From positions 96,570 through 160,569 of the forward strand of contig CAAGMZ010000020.1 of assembly GCA_900771195.1 (NCBI GenBank): a stretch of 64,000 nt of DNA, read 5' to 3'. Under the pieces are notes generated by a model, which saw nothing but the letters and a program-made list of their open reading frames with translations, made no database searches and was not told where the DNA came from. This document shows, piece by piece, positions 37,381 to 46,352 of the stretch (its first letter is position 1; the number at the start of each line of letters is the position of its first letter). A program made the translations under genes and the position numbers. The DNA comes from Lachnospiraceae bacterium. GTDB taxonomy: Bacteria; Bacillota; Clostridia; Lachnospirales; Lachnospiraceae.

Positions 37381-39072
37381 TTATTCAGCCTCCTCTACAG
37401 TAGTTTCTGATTCATCTGAGACCTCAGTCGCTGCCTCCGTGGCACCTTCTGCATCTGTCTTAGTCTCACTCTCCGCTGCACTGTTAATCTTGCCTGCAAT
37501 GGAGTTGATAAGCTGTTCATCCGGCAATGTGAATACACATGTAAGTGAACCGCTTACGGTCGCTACGCCGTATGCATCAACGGACTCACTGAGTGAAGGC
37601 ACATTGACTGCCGATACATTCGGCTCATTCTTAAGAGCCGTGATGAAAGCGGCTACAGTCTCCTTGGAGGATGCCGAAAATGACATTGTCACTGCTCCGT
37701 TGGACACATTCATTGACGAAATGGATATGTCGGACGGCATATCAGATTCGAGATATCTGATAAAGCTCATAAGATAATCATTGTTGTTATACGCATTTAT
37801 CGCAAAATTGCTCATATCAGTGAAACGGTCCTGAGAATCATAATACTGATCCACAATATCATAAATATACTTCATGCTGTCCGCATCAGCCTGAAGGTCG
37901 TTTCTGGTAGACATCTTGGAGAACATCCCCACAAGAGGTATTGTTAGTATCAGAAGAGCTGCAAGAACAGCTACAAGAAGCATTGTTCTGAAACGCTTTC
38001 CGCTCTCTGCCTTCTTCTCCTGCAGGATAACAGAAGTGGGTCTGAAATTAACCGGCTTAAGCATTGAACCGATATTGGGAACATATGCTGTCATCTCACG
38101 CATGTCAACACCAAAGCCCTGGGCAGGAGCCACATGTCTGAGTGTCTCAATCTTCTCTACTTCCATGCTGAGCTCATTGGAGAAAAGCTTTCCTATACCA
38201 TGTATCGCATTACCTTCAACAATAACGTATGCTCTCTCTATAGGGAACTCCGGATTCTTGCCCGTATAATAGTCCATTATACGGGCGATATTTCCTACCA
38301 GATACTTAAGTGAATCTGTAAGATAATCGCCTTCCCCAAATGAACTCTTAAGAGCATTTCTCGGGTCTGTGAGTGCCCTTATCGCCTCATCCATTGTTAT
38401 GCCTCGCTTTTCCATGAAAGCGGAAGCTACTGTGTTGCGTCCGTAGGGAACAGTTCTCATAAGCTGCAGCACGCCATGGTTAAGGATTGTAACACCGGTG
38501 GATGTATCTCCTACCTGAATTACTATTGAAGGCTTCTCATCAATCTGGTCCTTCAAAAGCTGCAGTGTTGAATTGGCAGCATAGTCAACTGCCTCTATAT
38601 GTAATGACAGCATGGATGCAATCTGGTAATAAGGCTCAATCATATCTGAAGGAGCTATTGCCATCATCATCTTAATCTTTTTGGCATTCTCATCTGACAC
38701 ATACTCAATCGGTGCGTATGTGATTACATATTCTTCTATATTAACGGGGAAATACTCCGTTGCATTCGTCCTAATATAATTACCAAGCTTGGGCTCCTTA
38801 AGGTCGGGTACAAGCACCTCCTTGTTGGCAATCTTGGTAGACTGAATCGTGAATATAACGTCCTTTGTCACGACTCTGTTCTCGTCAAGGGCATCCTTTA
38901 TCGCCTTTGCCATAATGCCCACATCTATTATGATACCGTCTTCAACTGCTCCGGCAGGTGTAGGTATGGTTATCGCGGTGTATACCATTATAGTTTTTTG
39001 TACGGAATAGCCAGCGTCACATATTCGTGTGACCTCGTTTCCTATTGTTATTGTTAGAACTCTGGATGTCAT
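37381..39072 (-). CDS. PilM-PilN fusion protein of the type IV pilus machine
   Basis: 563 residues in two recognisable parts. Residues ~1-335 are a PilM/FtsA-like actin fold (ITIGNEVTRICDAG, SIVIQVGDTSTGVTILNHG with the phosphate loop GDTSTG at 188-194, YVIVEGNAIHGIG). At 341-345 VNFRP stands where PilN has its INLLP PilM-binding peptide, then a membrane helix (~363-384), coiled coil and a PilN-like extracytoplasmic domain, ending in an acidic Thr/Glu tail. Usually two proteins; here one chain. No stop or frameshift lies between the parts. GGAGAAGAG ribosome site. Confidence 0.85.
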   Translation of the reverse strand: MTSRVLTITIGNEVTRICDAGYSVQKTIMVYTAITIPTPAGAVEDGIIIDVGIMAKAIKDALDENRVVTKDVIFTIQSTKIANKEVLVPDLKEPKLGNYIRTNATEYFPVNIEEYVITYAPIEYVSDENAKKIKMMMAIAPSDMIEPYYQIASMLSLHIEAVDYAANSTLQLLKDQIDEKPSIVIQVGDTSTGVTILNHGVLQLMRTVPYGRNTVASAFMEKRGITMDEAIRALTDPRNALKSSFGEGDYLTDSLKYLVGNIARIMDYYTGKNPEFPIERAYVIVEGNAIHGIGKLFSNELSMEVEKIETLRHVAPAQGFGVDMREMTAYVPNIGSMLKPVNFRPTSVILQEKKAESGKRFRTMLLVAVLAALLILTIPLVGMFSKMSTRNDLQADADSMKYIYDIVDQYYDSQDRFTDMSNFAINAYNNNDYLMSFIRYLESDMPSDISISSMNVSNGAVTMSFSASSKETVAAFITALKNEPNVSAVNVPSLSESVDAYGVATVSGSLTCVFTLPDEQLINSIAGKINSAAESETKTDAEGATEAATEVSDESETTVEEAE

Positions 39073-39124
39073 TCTCTTCTCCTTATCATTCCCATCCGTT
39101 TAGTTGCCGGAATCTTTATATCTC

Positions 39125-39895
39125 TCATGAAAAAAACAGACCTGTGTACCACTTAATCAGCTTATCACCCCAAAGCATAACGATGAATATCCCTGCTGAC
39201 AGGTACGGTCCAAATGCAAGAACTCTGCCTTTACCTGAAACCTTCATTCGTATCAGATGAATAACAGAGCCAAGTATACAGCCTATTACAAGTGCAAATA
39301 TTATGTGCTTCCAGCCAAGCAGCAGCCCTGCCGCAGCCATAAGCTTAATGTCTCCGCCGCCGATTCCTCTTCCCTTCGTTATCACAAAAAGAAGTAAAAG
39401 AAATCCGCTTACACTCACCATTCCAATCAGGTAATATAGCCAGTTTCTGTAGTCCAGTGCAAGATGAACCGCACCGATTACGGCTATTGCTATATTCAGA
39501 CCGAATGGTATCTCATATGTTCTCCAGTCGATGACTGTTATTGCCACCAGCATTGAAAACGCCAACATGTATAATATGCTGCTGAGATTAATCCCGTTGA
39601 CTACCAGTATCAGTACATACCCGAATCCGTTGACCGCCTCGATCACCGGATACTGTGCTGATATCTTAGCTTTGCAATATCTGCACTTGCCCCTTAAGAC
39701 CAGCCAGCTGAACAGTGGTACGAGGTCGTACCACTTCAGCTTGTGGCCACAGGTCATGCAGTGAGAATGTTCTGTAGCTATATTCTCTCCTTTGGGAATT
39801 CTGTATATAAGGACATTAACAAAGCTGCCTATAACAGTTCCGTAAAGGAATGCAATTATGTAAAATATAAACTCGGGAATAATCTCAGTCAGCAT
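39125..39895 (-). CDS. pilD: Prepilin peptidase / N-methyltransferase
   Basis: Bifunctional aspartyl protease that removes class III leaders and methylates the new N-terminus. 256 residues, eight hydrophobic segments. The cytoplasmic loop has both zinc CxxC pairs (CMTCG..CRYCK), and the catalytic aspartates are visible in VIDWRTYEIP and GIGGGDIKLMAA. All five pilin-type proteins in this operon carry matching cleavage sites. Confidence 0.96.
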   Translation of the reverse strand: MLTEIIPEFIFYIIAFLYGTVIGSFVNVLIYRIPKGENIATEHSHCMTCGHKLKWYDLVPLFSWLVLRGKCRYCKAKISAQYPVIEAVNGFGYVLILVVNGINLSSILYMLAFSMLVAITVIDWRTYEIPFGLNIAIAVIGAVHLALDYRNWLYYLIGMVSVSGFLLLLFVITKGRGIGGGDIKLMAAAGLLLGWKHIIFALVIGCILGSVIHLIRMKVSGKGRVLAFGPYLSAGIFIVMLWGDKLIKWYTGLFFS

Positions 39896-39937
39896 CTTTA
39901 TACCTGTTCATCATAAAATAAAACTTAAGTAATAGTA

Positions 39938-40471
39938 TTAGGGAGCAACAGTTGAGCTCTGTGCAGCATCCTGAAGGTTGAATACGCCGCCATTCTCATT
40001 TTTATACTTGCCGTCTGTTACTTTAACATTTCCTACTACTTTCTCATTCTGAAGAACAAATGTAACCATAGGGTCACCATCCTTAAGCTTTGAAGAATAC
40101 GTAAACTTGTAATCTGCTCCACCATTAAGGTTAGCTAATACCTCAGTCCAGAATGCATCCTCTGTAGTGCCCTCATCTGTGAAAAGTGTAGCAACACTCA
40201 AAGTTGCGCCAGTACCTCTAGTCTTAATGTCAAATGTATTGCCTCTAAATGAGATTGTTCCTGTGAGTCCAGAAAACTCCTCAGATGCCATTGTTGTCTG
40301 GATGGCACTTCTAAGCTCACTGAGGTTATTGATATCTTTCTGTTTCTTTGATTTCTCAACATTCCTTACAAGTGTGGGAACGAGAACTCCGAGAAGTACA
40401 GCCATGATGGCTACAACTACGATAAGCTCTACGAGGGAGAAACCTTTGTTGTTCTTTTTCTGATCCTTCAT
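39938..40471 (-). CDS. pilA: Major type IV pilin candidate
   Basis: 177 residues: leader MKDQKKNNKG, cut before FSLVELIVVVAIMAVLLGVL with Glu5, a long alpha1 helix, then a compact beta-rich head with no cysteines. Smallest and most regular pilin of the operon, placed right after pilC, preceded by an excellent ribosome site (GGAGGAAAAGGAG) and by a strong RNA hairpin, which suit high expression. Calling it the major subunit is inference. Confidence 0.85.
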   Translation of the reverse strand: MKDQKKNNKGFSLVELIVVVAIMAVLLGVLVPTLVRNVEKSKKQKDINNLSELRSAIQTTMASEEFSGLTGTISFRGNTFDIKTRGTGATLSVATLFTDEGTTEDAFWTEVLANLNGGADYKFTYSSKLKDGDPMVTFVLQNEKVVGNVKVTDGKYKNENGGVFNLQDAAQSSTVAP

Positions 40472-40559
40472 AATAATGTCTCCTTTTCCTCCTCCTGCCT
40501 GACCGCGGTGTGGATAAATAATTGATTGTGTAAGAAAGTTACCTTGAATTAAAGGTTAT

Positions 40560-40596
40560 ATATTAACGGGCTGCCGGGTAAACAGCCCCTTAATAT
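40560..40596 (-). other. Strong hairpin between pilC and the major pilin gene
   Basis: Arms ATATTAA-GGGGCTG and CAGCCC-GTTAATAT pair over 13 positions with one mismatch and a nine-base loop. No T-tract follows. It could act as a leaky terminator or as a processing/stability element giving a separate pilin mRNA. Confidence 0.6.
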
Positions 40597-40604
40597 CTGA
40601 TTGA

Positions 40605-41816
40605 TTACATGTCACCAAGAGTGTTGTACATGGTGATGATAGGTCCGTAGATGGCTGCCAGTATGAGGATAACTATTCCGGCAAGCACTATGATTATCAT
40701 AGGCTCCATCATTGCCATTACCTGCTGCGTTGCCATCTCCACTTCTTCATCGTAGTATACGGCGCAGTTGTTAAGCATCTCCTCAAGGTTACCTGTCTCC
40801 TCTCCTATGCCTACCATATGAAGGATAAGAGGCGGGAAAAGCCCCGACTTTCTCAGTGGCTGGTTAATCGGAACGCCTCGCTGTATCTGCTGTGTAGCAT
40901 CCTCAAGTGCTTCCCTGAAGAGCACATTGTCCATAGTCTTGGCAGTAATCTCCATAGCCTCAACCATCGACATACCTGACGCAAGCATTGTTCCGAAGGT
41001 TCTTGCGAACCTGGCGCAGGCTGTCTTGACCGTAAGTCTTCCGAACACCGGAAGCTTGATGGCAAGCTTTGCAAAGAAATGTTTACCGTAATCGGTCTTC
41101 TTGAATGCCTTGATTCCGAATACAACTGCTGCAATTATTATAAGCGCTATGTACCAGTACTTTCTCAGCCAGTGGCTCAAGTTCAGAAGACCCTGTGTAA
41201 CTGCAGGAAGATCGGTTCCCATATCAGCAAACATTGCCGAGAACTGGGGTATTACCGCTACTACCATCAGTATCAGCACACCCACTGCCACTACCATCAG
41301 AATTATAGGATAAATCATGGCTTTTTTGAGCATTGCCTTAACTCTTGTATCCTTATCAAAATGCTCCGCCATTCTGTTCAGAGACTTTTCAAGGCTTCCT
41401 GATGCCTCTCCGGCTTCCATCATGCTTATAAGTATGGGAGGAAAGCAGCTTTCCTTCTTCATGGCACCAGCAAGGGTATCACCCTTCTGGATTCCGTCTC
41501 TGATATTCATGACAGCTGTCTGTAATGTCTTATTCTCAGTCTGTTCACCGAGCATCTCCAGTGCCGGAACGACGCCGACGCCGGCCTGCAGAAGACTTTC
41601 GAACTGTCGGCAGAACACACCCAAATCCCTTGTCTTGACCTTAGGTCCGCTGCCGATATTAATCTGCTTGCTCAGGGCACCTCCGGTCTTGACCTCTATG
41701 ACGGTGCTTCCGTCAGCCTTAAGCTGTGCAAGAGCCTTGTCTCTGGTCTCTGCCTCCAAGGTTCCGTTCTTTTCCTTGCCGTCAGTGGTGATTAACTTAT
41801 AAGTAAAACTTGCCAT
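40605..41816 (-). CDS. pilC: PilC/GspF-type platform protein
   Basis: Membrane platform on which PilB and PilT act. 403 residues from MASFTYKLI (ATG 41816, AGAAGGAG upstream; the longest ORF adds 15 codons without support). Two T2SSF domains, each with helices and signature sequence (FCRQFESLLQAGVGVVPALE; FARTFGTMLASGMSMVEAME), and three or four membrane helices. Its own SigA-like promoter precedes it. Confidence 0.95.
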   Translation of the reverse strand: MASFTYKLITTDGKEKNGTLEAETRDKALAQLKADGSTVIEVKTGGALSKQINIGSGPKVKTRDLGVFCRQFESLLQAGVGVVPALEMLGEQTENKTLQTAVMNIRDGIQKGDTLAGAMKKESCFPPILISMMEAGEASGSLEKSLNRMAEHFDKDTRVKAMLKKAMIYPIILMVVAVGVLILMVVAVIPQFSAMFADMGTDLPAVTQGLLNLSHWLRKYWYIALIIIAAVVFGIKAFKKTDYGKHFFAKLAIKLPVFGRLTVKTACARFARTFGTMLASGMSMVEAMEITAKTMDNVLFREALEDATQQIQRGVPINQPLRKSGLFPPLILHMVGIGEETGNLEEMLNNCAVYYDEEVEMATQQVMAMMEPMIIIVLAGIVILILAAIYGPIITMYNTLGDM

Positions 41817-41894
41817 AATTCTCCTTCTCAAGATAATATGTAACTGTCTTATTCTGTTCACACAAAATACATATTTTCTTTATATCCTGTTAAC

Positions 41895-41923
41895 ATAGTA
41901 TCATATTCACCCACACAAATCAA
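41895..41923 (-). promoter_or_regulatory. SigA promoter of the pilC-pilin operon
   Basis: TTGATT (41918-41923), exactly 17 bases, TACTAT (41895-41900). The -35 lies in a small palindrome CAAAT-CAAGC-ATTTG that may be an operator. The transcript would have a leader of about 70 bases; I see no c-di-GMP riboswitch in it. The rest of the gap 41817-42030 is AT-rich and has a GCCGG/CCGGC hairpin just after pilT. Confidence 0.75.
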
Positions 41924-42030
41924 GCATTTGTGCAAATTTTATTAACTTTTTATAAAGAACACGTCACAATTTGTCTAAAATTCATTGTAACAAAATGCAA
42001 CCGCCGGAAACCCGTGTTATGTAAGCCGGC

Positions 42031-43092
42031 TTAGTACACACCCAGCTTTTTCTGAAGTGCGGCGGGGTCCTGTGCGTAGCTGAGTGCAATCTCTCTTGTT
42101 ATTTTTTTCTTCATGTACAGGTCATAGATTGCATCATCCATCGTTATCATTCCGACCTGCCTGCTGGTCTGGATAAGTGCATCTATCTGGAAAGTCTTGT
42201 TATCACGGATAAGATTCTTGATAGCGGTAGACATGAGCATAACCTCAAATGCTGCCACACGTCCCTTTCCGTCGGCAGTAGGCATAAGCTGCTGCGATAT
42301 TACCGCCTGAAGTACCATGGAAAGCTGCACACGCACCTGCTGCTGCTGATGAGGCGGGAACACGTCAATGATACGGTCGATTGTGCTTGATGCACCGATT
42401 GTATGCAGTGTGGAAAGCACAAGGTGTCCTGTCTCGGCTGCAGTTATGGCGGTTGATATAGTCTCAAGGTCACGCATCTCTCCTACAAGTATTACATCAG
42501 GGTCTTCACGGAGTGCGGCACGGAGTGAGTTGGCATACGACTGTGTGTCGAGTCCGATTTCTCTCTGATTTACCACTGATTTCTTATGGCTGTGAAGATA
42601 CTCGATAGGGTCCTCAAGAGTTATGATGTGGTCCGTACGGCTCTCATTAATCTTGTCAATAAGCGCTGCCAGTGAAGTTGACTTACCGCTTCCGGTAGGA
42701 CCCGTTACGATAATGAGTCCTCTTCTCTTGGCATACAAATCAACCATTGACTGCGGAAGCCCCAGCTGGTCCGGCTTGGGAATGTCGTTGCTGATAAGAC
42801 GGAAAGCTGCTGCAAGCGCTCCTCTCTGATAATAAGCATTTACCCTGTAACGGCCGAGACCCGAGATGGAAAATGAATAATCCGCCTCTCCCTTATTAGC
42901 GAGCACCTCCAACTGTCTTGCATCCATTGTGGGCTTAATGATTTCCTCGGTATCTGCCGGAAGCAGCATGGGGAAATCCATCGATAAAAGTGCACCGTTC
43001 ACACGCATTTTGGGAGGTACTCCCACCGTGATATGCACGTCAGATGCCTTGTACTCATTTGCAATAGTCAGTAACTGTTCAATATTAACCAT
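42031..43092 (-). CDS. pilT: PilT retraction ATPase
   Basis: Hexameric ATPase that retracts pili for twitching or DNA uptake. About 353 residues with P-loop GPTGSGKSTS, Asp box (ITLEDPIEY), Walker B (DVILVGEMRD), His box (GHLVLSTLHT) and the PilT-specific motif AIKNLIRDNK (AIRNLIRE in other species). Start chosen at MVNIEQLL (43092) because GAAGG lies eight bases upstream; a further ATG lies six codons earlier. Follows pilB. Confidence 0.96.
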   Translation of the reverse strand: MVNIEQLLTIANEYKASDVHITVGVPPKMRVNGALLSMDFPMLLPADTEEIIKPTMDARQLEVLANKGEADYSFSISGLGRYRVNAYYQRGALAAAFRLISNDIPKPDQLGLPQSMVDLYAKRRGLIIVTGPTGSGKSTSLAALIDKINESRTDHIITLEDPIEYLHSHKKSVVNQREIGLDTQSYANSLRAALREDPDVILVGEMRDLETISTAITAAETGHLVLSTLHTIGASSTIDRIIDVFPPHQQQQVRVQLSMVLQAVISQQLMPTADGKGRVAAFEVMLMSTAIKNLIRDNKTFQIDALIQTSRQVGMITMDDAIYDLYMKKKITREIALSYAQDPAALQKKLGVY

Positions 43093-43127
43093 TTTCGTCG
43101 CCTTCTTCATCCTATATTTTTTATTAC

Positions 43128-44846
43128 TTACTGATCATCATCAGCGTCATACGTTATCTTCATCATTTCGGAAAAAGATGTCGTTCCTGCCAGAACATAC
43201 TTGGCAGCTGCCTGACGCAGGGTGGACATGCCCTCCTTCTGTGCAGCCTCCGTAATAACATCTGCGTTGGCGTTTGCCGCTATAAGATTCTTTATCTTAT
43301 GTGTTATGGGCATTATCTCGTACACACCGATTCGTCCTCTGTATCCGCTTCCGTTACACTGAGGGCAGCCGCAGGGTTCGTATATTGTAAGCGGCTCGTC
43401 AACCGGCAGTTCAAGCTTCTTTTTCTCTTCCGGTTCAGCCACATGCGGCTTCTTGCAGTCCTCGCAGAGTCTTCTTACAAGTCGCTGTGCAATGATTCCC
43501 ACAAGTGAATCGCCCAGAAGGTAGGGCTCAACTCCCATATCTATAAGTCTCGAGATTGATGCGGCAGTACTGTTGGTATGAAGCGTACTTACCACAAGGT
43601 GACCTGTGATTGATGCCTTAACGGCAATTCCTGCGGTCTCATTGTCTCGAATCTCACCTATCATGATGATATCAGGGTCCTGACGGAGAATGGAACGCAG
43701 GGCCGATGCAAATGTAAGATCTGCCTTCACATTAACCTGTACCTGATTGACACCGTCAACATTGGCCTCGACAGGGTCTTCAACCGTGATGATGTTAACC
43801 TCATCACTGGCAAGCTCACTGAGTGCCGTATAAAGTGTTGTTGACTTACCGCTTCCGGTAGGTCCCGTTACAAGAATAATTCCGTGAGGATTTCTGAGGA
43901 TGTTATCAAACTTAACCAAATCCTGCGCATTAAGTCCCAAATCCTTCTTATCTCGCTTGAAGCCTTCCTTGGATGCAAGTCGCATAACGACCTTCTCGCC
44001 GAATACCGTAGGAAGGTTGCTGACACGGATATCATACTCTTTTCTGTCTACCACTATCGTGATACGACCGTCCTGAGGTTTTCTTTTTTCGGATATATCC
44101 ATTCCGCCCATTACCTTAAGGCGGGCTACGATTGCGGCATACATGCTCTTATCGTATTTGGCCGATTCTCTCAGCACACCGTCAATTCTGTATCTGATAC
44201 GAACAAAATGCTCGAACGGCTCAATATGTATATCTGATGCCCTCTGTCGGACGCCCTGCTCGATTATGTTACGCACCAGCTGTACTATAGGCGAGCTTTC
44301 AATGTCAAGCTGGCGTTCTCCGCTGTCATCACTATTTTCATCATTGGCGTAATCGCCCTGCTCTTCCTTGAATCTCTCGGCAAAAGCATTGGCCTCCGAT
44401 TGTCCGAAATACTTATCTATCGCATTTCTGAGATCATTGTGATTGGCCAGATACGGAACCACATTCATTCCCGTTATGATGCCCAGATCGTCGATTGCCA
44501 TAATGTCCATGGGATTCTCCATGGCAACCTTGAGCACATTGGCCTGTCTTTCATCAACCGCAAACGGTAGTGCCATATGCTTTCTGATAACGTTCTCGTC
44601 AACAAGATTTAGCACCGTATCTTCGATTTCAATCTTTCTCAGATTGACAAGCTCTATGCCCAGCTGTTCACAGAGCAGATCGTCAATAGTCTCCTGCTTT
44701 ACAAATCCCAGCGATGTTATCGCCTCACCAATTTTGATTCCTCTGCTTTTCTGCTCTTCCAGCGCCTTGTCAAGCTGTTCTTCCGTTATGAGCCCTTTGC
44801 TCAGAAGAAGGTCTCCAAGACGAAGAGTCTTTCTCGTATACGCCAT
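43128..44846 (-). CDS. pilB: PilB/GspE extension ATPase with MshEN-type N-terminus
   Basis: ATPase that powers pilus extension. 572 residues. Residues 9-60 show two motifs of the c-di-GMP-binding MshEN type (RLGDLLLSKGLI..QLDKALEEQ and IGEAITSLGFV..IDDLLCEQ). The core has P-loop GPTGSGKSTT, IITVEDPVE, DIIMIGEIRD, GHLVVSTLHTN, and a four-cysteine zinc element (CEDC..CGCPQC). Direct c-di-GMP control is inferred from the MshEN motifs. Confidence 0.96.
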   Translation of the reverse strand: MAYTRKTLRLGDLLLSKGLITEEQLDKALEEQKSRGIKIGEAITSLGFVKQETIDDLLCEQLGIELVNLRKIEIEDTVLNLVDENVIRKHMALPFAVDERQANVLKVAMENPMDIMAIDDLGIITGMNVVPYLANHNDLRNAIDKYFGQSEANAFAERFKEEQGDYANDENSDDSGERQLDIESSPIVQLVRNIIEQGVRQRASDIHIEPFEHFVRIRYRIDGVLRESAKYDKSMYAAIVARLKVMGGMDISEKRKPQDGRITIVVDRKEYDIRVSNLPTVFGEKVVMRLASKEGFKRDKKDLGLNAQDLVKFDNILRNPHGIILVTGPTGSGKSTTLYTALSELASDEVNIITVEDPVEANVDGVNQVQVNVKADLTFASALRSILRQDPDIIMIGEIRDNETAGIAVKASITGHLVVSTLHTNSTAASISRLIDMGVEPYLLGDSLVGIIAQRLVRRLCEDCKKPHVAEPEEKKKLELPVDEPLTIYEPCGCPQCNGSGYRGRIGVYEIMPITHKIKNLIAANANADVITEAAQKEGMSTLRQAAAKYVLAGTTSFSEMMKITYDADDDQ

Positions 44847-44870
44847 TACCTACGCCACCCTACTTTCACA

Positions 44871-46016
44871 TCAATTTATTGTTATCTCCTGATAATCATA
44901 GTACGGACCTGTTTCGTCCTTTACGGACTCCATAAGGTCTTCGTAACTTATCCCACACACATATCTCTTCTCCGGACTGTCCGTTGAAAGGACGAAGCTT
45001 CCGTCAGTCTTAAGTACCGCATCCGGATATACAAAAGCAAACCAACTCTCCAGATAATCATAAGGGTCATCCGAGCCCGAATAGTCAGGCATTGCGATGC
45101 TGCCTTTATATATTATTATTATCCCGTTTTCATGTATCTGCTCGGAGCCGGTGTTGTTATATGCCAAAAGACATCTGTCCACCTGAAAGTCCCGGGCTTC
45201 TTCGTTATTGTCCTTAAACAGATAGCTCTTATCCCCTGTCACCTCATAAGCCATATGCGTAGTCTTATCGGCAACAGCTTCCTCTATGACGGTTCTGTCC
45301 TCATCGGCAAGTGTCTTAAGTATTTCGGTATCAGCTTCGCCCGGCTCGTCGATGTACTTATCTGCCTGCTCTATTCTGTATGTCTTCGTGAGTTCTTCAA
45401 AATAAACGCCATTCTCTGCAGCATTCTTTTCATCTGCCCGGCAGGTGATTGTGATTTCGTCTCCTATTGCGAGACCTGCGCTTTTACTCACATCGTATTG
45501 TAACGATGAAAGGTATTCATCCGTGGACTCATTAATACAGTTCACATAGACATAAGGGCTTATGCCGCCTGTAACTACCTTGATATCCTTAAATGCATCC
45601 GCTTTGGTACCGCTTGCAAGACCGCTGACCTTAATTGTCCTTGATGACCGGTCCACCTTAATGCCTAATTTCTGGGCAAGCTTCTCGTCATAGCTGACTG
45701 TGACAACGATTTCATCGCCGTTCTTAAGCTCCCGGTCTCTGTCTAACGTCACGGAAAGACTCTCAATCCATGAGTCGTATTTACTGACATCCGCACTTTC
45801 CTTACCGTCGGAAAGCGCATTTCTAAGACCAAGCTCGTCAATGGATGCCCTTGCCGCAGCTCTTCCGTCAAGCCCTTCAATATTCACGATTGCATACTTT
45901 GCAAGCGAAAATTCATCTGCCGATGTTCTCATGACAAGTACTGACACAAGCACAATAAGAATAATCAGAGGAACGGCAACCTTAATTATAACTGCCGTTA
46001 ATTTGCGTTTTTCCAT
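44871..46016 (-). CDS. Membrane-anchored extracytoplasmic protein of unknown function
   Basis: About 381 residues from MEKRKLTAVIIK (ATG 46016, GCAGGAG upstream). One N-terminal membrane helix, the rest outside. Two repeated modules of the kind KYAIVNIEGLDGRAAA..ELKNGDEIVVTVSYDE and ISPYVYVNCINESTDE..LAIGDEITITC recall a family common in Lachnospiraceae (phrases like KYVxVxFxGxDGxGTA and LxNGDxVxV). The C-terminal part is a separate alpha/beta-like domain. First gene before pilB; a link to pili is by position only. Confidence 0.65.
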   Translation of the reverse strand: MEKRKLTAVIIKVAVPLIILIVLVSVLVMRTSADEFSLAKYAIVNIEGLDGRAAARASIDELGLRNALSDGKESADVSKYDSWIESLSVTLDRDRELKNGDEIVVTVSYDEKLAQKLGIKVDRSSRTIKVSGLASGTKADAFKDIKVVTGGISPYVYVNCINESTDEYLSSLQYDVSKSAGLAIGDEITITCRADEKNAAENGVYFEELTKTYRIEQADKYIDEPGEADTEILKTLADEDRTVIEEAVADKTTHMAYEVTGDKSYLFKDNNEEARDFQVDRCLLAYNNTGSEQIHENGIIIIYKGSIAMPDYSGSDDPYDYLESWFAFVYPDAVLKTDGSFVLSTDSPEKRYVCGISYEDLMESVKDETGPYYDYQEITIN

Positions 46017-46054
46017 AATAGCTCCTGCATTTGGCATCGTCACACTGTTTCTCA

Positions 46055-46083
46055 ATTATAACATTGTATCTCCATAAACACAA
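46055..46083 (-). promoter_or_regulatory. Promoter of the pilB-side operon
   Basis: Perfect TATAAT (46055-46060) with an extended TG one base upstream, and TTGTGT (46078-46083) 17 bases away. Drives the membrane-anchored protein gene and probably pilB-pilT. Confidence 0.7.
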
Positions 46084-46164
46084 GTATTTATTAAAAAATT
46101 TGTAACATATATCACAATATTCATGTGTCGCTCCCGGATGCAAAAACAAGGCAAAATCCGTTTT

Positions 46165-46244
46165 ATGATGTGAGAACTGCGAAGCAGCGGAACAATCCGT
46201 TTACATCAGTGAGTGGAAAAGGGCACTTCTGACTCTCACATCAT
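46165..46244. repeat. 80-bp element bounded by an 11-bp perfect inverted repeat
   Basis: ATGATGTGAGA (46165-46175) is exactly inverted as TCTCACATCAT (46234-46244). The interior holds a small hairpin CTGC-GAA-GCAG and a partial direct repeat of AATCCGTTT (46157 region and 46195 region). A related half-end (ATGATGTGAG) recurs at 51223. It looks like a small dispersed intergenic repeat; copy number elsewhere cannot be seen here. Confidence 0.5.
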
Positions 46245-46270
46245 TTTATACAAATTTCATATTTTGTTCG

Positions 46271-46299
46271 TTGAAAAAAGATATCTGCTACTATATAAT
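46271..46299 (+). promoter_or_regulatory. SigA promoter of the activase-type gene
   Basis: TTGAAA (46271-46276), 17 bases, TATAAT (46294-46299). Divergent from the pilus-side promoter about 190 bases away. A near-perfect AAAGGAGG follows at 46325-46332. Confidence 0.8.
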
Positions 46300-46352
46300 A
46301 ATTTAGGTTAATTTTGCATTTTTTAAAGGAGGTACGGTTTCATCCGCACATT

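Noticed and set aside
41817..41894. c-di-GMP riboswitch before pilC
   Set aside because: Leader is short, AT-rich and lacks the conserved stems of either riboswitch class as far as I can see by eye.
46017..46055. Longer start for the membrane-anchored protein gene
   Set aside because: It would place the start inside the promoter -10 box; the ATG at 46016 has a ribosome site and opens the signal-anchor.
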